From contig NZ_CP098774.1 in NCBI RefSeq assembly GCF_028473665.1, forward strand, positions 4,893,501 through 4,957,500: a stretch of 64,000 nt of DNA, read 5' to 3'. This DNA is from Sphingomonas sp. QA11 (GTDB lineage Bacteria; Pseudomonadota; Alphaproteobacteria; Sphingomonadales; Sphingomonadaceae). A program made the position numbers and the translations under genes. This document shows positions 62,931 to 64,000 of the stretch, in pieces (the stretch's first letter is position 1; each line of letters opens with the position of its first letter). A model generated the notes under the pieces. It saw only the letters and a list, made by a program, of their open reading frames with translations. It did no database searches and was not told the origin of the DNA.

Positions 62931-64000
62931 ATGAACATCAAGCTGTTCGCGCTTGCGGGCGTGGCGCTGTGCGCGCTCGCGACGCCGGTCGTCGCGGCGC
63001 CGTCCCCGGCCGCTACCGCTAAGGCCGCTCCGATCAAGCCGGCCCCGGTTTCAGTCCTCGTGAAGAGCGTCGATATTCCGTACCAGGAATTCACCCTCGC
63101 CAACGGGCTGCGCGTGATCGTCCATACCGACCGCAAGGCGCCGATCGTCGCGCTGTCGGTCTGGTACAATGTCGGCTCGAAGTTCGAGCCCGCCGGCAAG
63201 ACCGGCTTCGCCCATCTGTTCGAGCATCTGATGTTCAACGGCAGCGAGAACGCGCCGGGCGATTATTTCGCGCCGATGAAGGAAGTCGGCGCGACCGACC
63301 TGAACGGCACGACCTGGTTCGATCGCACCAATTATTACGAGACGGTGCCGACGCCAGCGCTGGCGCGCGCGCTGTTCCTGGAAAGCGACCGGATGGGCTA
63401 TCTCACCGGCGCGGTGACTCAGGGCGTGCTCGACGAGCAGCGCGGTGTCGTCCAGAACGAGAAGCGCCAGGGCGACAACCAGCCCTTCGGCCTGGTCGAA
63501 TACAGCCAGCTTGCCGCGCTGTTCCCGGACGGTCACCCCTATCGCCACTCGACGATCGGTTCGATGGCCGATCTCGACGCCGCCAGCCTCGTCACGGTGA
63601 AGGACTGGTTCCACGATCATTATGCGCCGAACAATGCGATCCTGTCGCTTGCCGGCGATGTCGACCTGGCCACGGCGAAGCTGCTGGTCGAGAAATATTT
63701 CGGCGCGATCCCGCGTGGCCCGGTCAGTGTGGTGCCAAAGGTCGACGTCCCGACCCTCGCCGCTGCCAAGGCCGAAGTGATGAAGGACCGGGTTTCGACC
63801 ACGCGCATTTACCGCATGTGGACGGTGCCGGGCGTCAACGACAAGGATTCGACCCTTCTCGACGTAACCGCCGGCGTGCTCGGCGGCCTTTCCAGCTCGC
63901 GGCTGGACAATGCGCTGGTGCGCAAGGAAAAGATCGCGGTGCGCGTCTCCGCGAGCAACCAGACCTTCGCGCAGGTCGGCCTGTTCGAGGTCTATGCCGA
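62931..64000 (+). CDS. M16 family metallopeptidase (partial, 3' end outside window)
   Basis: About 356 residues visible, running off the end of the window. Signal peptide KLFALAGVALCALATPVVAA. Inverted zinc motif HLFEH (His95, Glu98, His99), with the downstream glutamate in DEQRGVVQNEKRQG. The start of a typical M16 domain (FTLANGLRVIVHTDRKAPIVALSVWYNVGSKFEPAGKTGFAHLFEHLMFNGSEN) is clear. GAGGA precedes the ATG. It follows the acylase by 75 bases and probably degrades peptides in the periplasm. Confidence 0.93.
   Translation, partial: MNIKLFALAGVALCALATPVVAAPSPAATAKAAPIKPAPVSVLVKSVDIPYQEFTLANGLRVIVHTDRKAPIVALSVWYNVGSKFEPAGKTGFAHLFEHLMFNGSENAPGDYFAPMKEVGATDLNGTTWFDRTNYYETVPTPALARALFLESDRMGYLTGAVTQGVLDEQRGVVQNEKRQGDNQPFGLVEYSQLAALFPDGHPYRHSTIGSMADLDAASLVTVKDWFHDHYAPNNAILSLAGDVDLATAKLLVEKYFGAIPRGPVSVVPKVDVPTLAAAKAEVMKDRVSTTRIYRMWTVPGVNDKDSTLLDVTAGVLGGLSSSRLDNALVRKEKIAVRVSASNQTFAQVGLFEVYA

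Overview
The window looks like a chromosomal segment of a sphingomonad (Alphaproteobacteria, Sphingomonadales, probably Sphingomonas or a close relative). The assignment rests on high GC with strong G/C third-position bias, three large TonB-dependent receptors, a SciP/DUF1153 cell-cycle regulator, a DUF2093 gene next to xseA, a GMC/gluconate-2-dehydrogenase-subunit-3/ThuA module, and sphingomonad-type intergenic palindromes. I see no phage, plasmid, transposase, CRISPR array or rRNA. Most of the window is ordinary core genome in short operons, many with ATGA, GTGA or TTGA stop/start overlaps.

Layout. 1-6700: tRNA-Ser(GGA), a periplasmic cyclophilin, a minus-strand MCE/Mla-type lipid transport operon (STAS-permease, ATPase, MCE protein, lipoprotein), a HAD phosphatase and a DUF445 membrane protein. 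6800-11180: an RND efflux pair (adaptor, then permease) without a TolC gene or adjacent regulator. 11400-13600: two GlsB/YeaQ membrane proteins around a SIMPL protein, then sciP and a small unknown gene. 13700-16400: mnmA, a small anchored protein and a divergent serine hydrolase. 16700-19860: a GMC dehydrogenase with its Tat-type small subunit, divergent from a secreted ThuA protein, probably a sugar or glycoside oxidation module. 20260-25860: a PLP transsulfuration enzyme, then a coupled run lgt, midA-like, two tandem paralogous GNATs and pgeF.

25900-41650: acyl-CoA synthetase, orphan molybdenum hydroxylase large subunit coupled to hemH, acetoacetyl-CoA reductase, glycine-zipper protein, phytase-like esterase, rpmB, tadA, an OmpA-type lipoprotein, a CNNM/CorC transporter, a helix-hairpin-helix protein, purD divergent from xseA with start codons that share bases, DUF2093 and an M23 peptidase.

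41900-55360 is the most interesting region. Two large TonB-dependent receptors alternate with enzymes that resemble peptide or protein modifiers: a Sel1-type plus prolyl-4-hydroxylase-like protein after the first receptor; then, after the second, a coupled series of TPR-sulfotransferase, TPR-aspartyl/asparaginyl hydroxylase and TPR-2OG-Fe(II) oxygenase, followed by a small secreted cysteine-containing protein and a terminator. I infer a receptor-linked sulfation and hydroxylation system whose substrate is unknown. 55490-64000: clpB with a heat-shock type promoter, then a third TonB receptor, a penicillin-acylase family Ntn-hydrolase and an M16 peptidase cut by the window edge, which suggests uptake and breakdown of an amide or peptide compound.

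The non-coding DNA holds at least four palindromic repeat types: a 95-bp element in two opposite copies at 16454 and 21898, a 61-bp element at 20042, a 133-bp element with 18-bp terminal inverted repeats at 27654, and a hairpin cluster at 31854.
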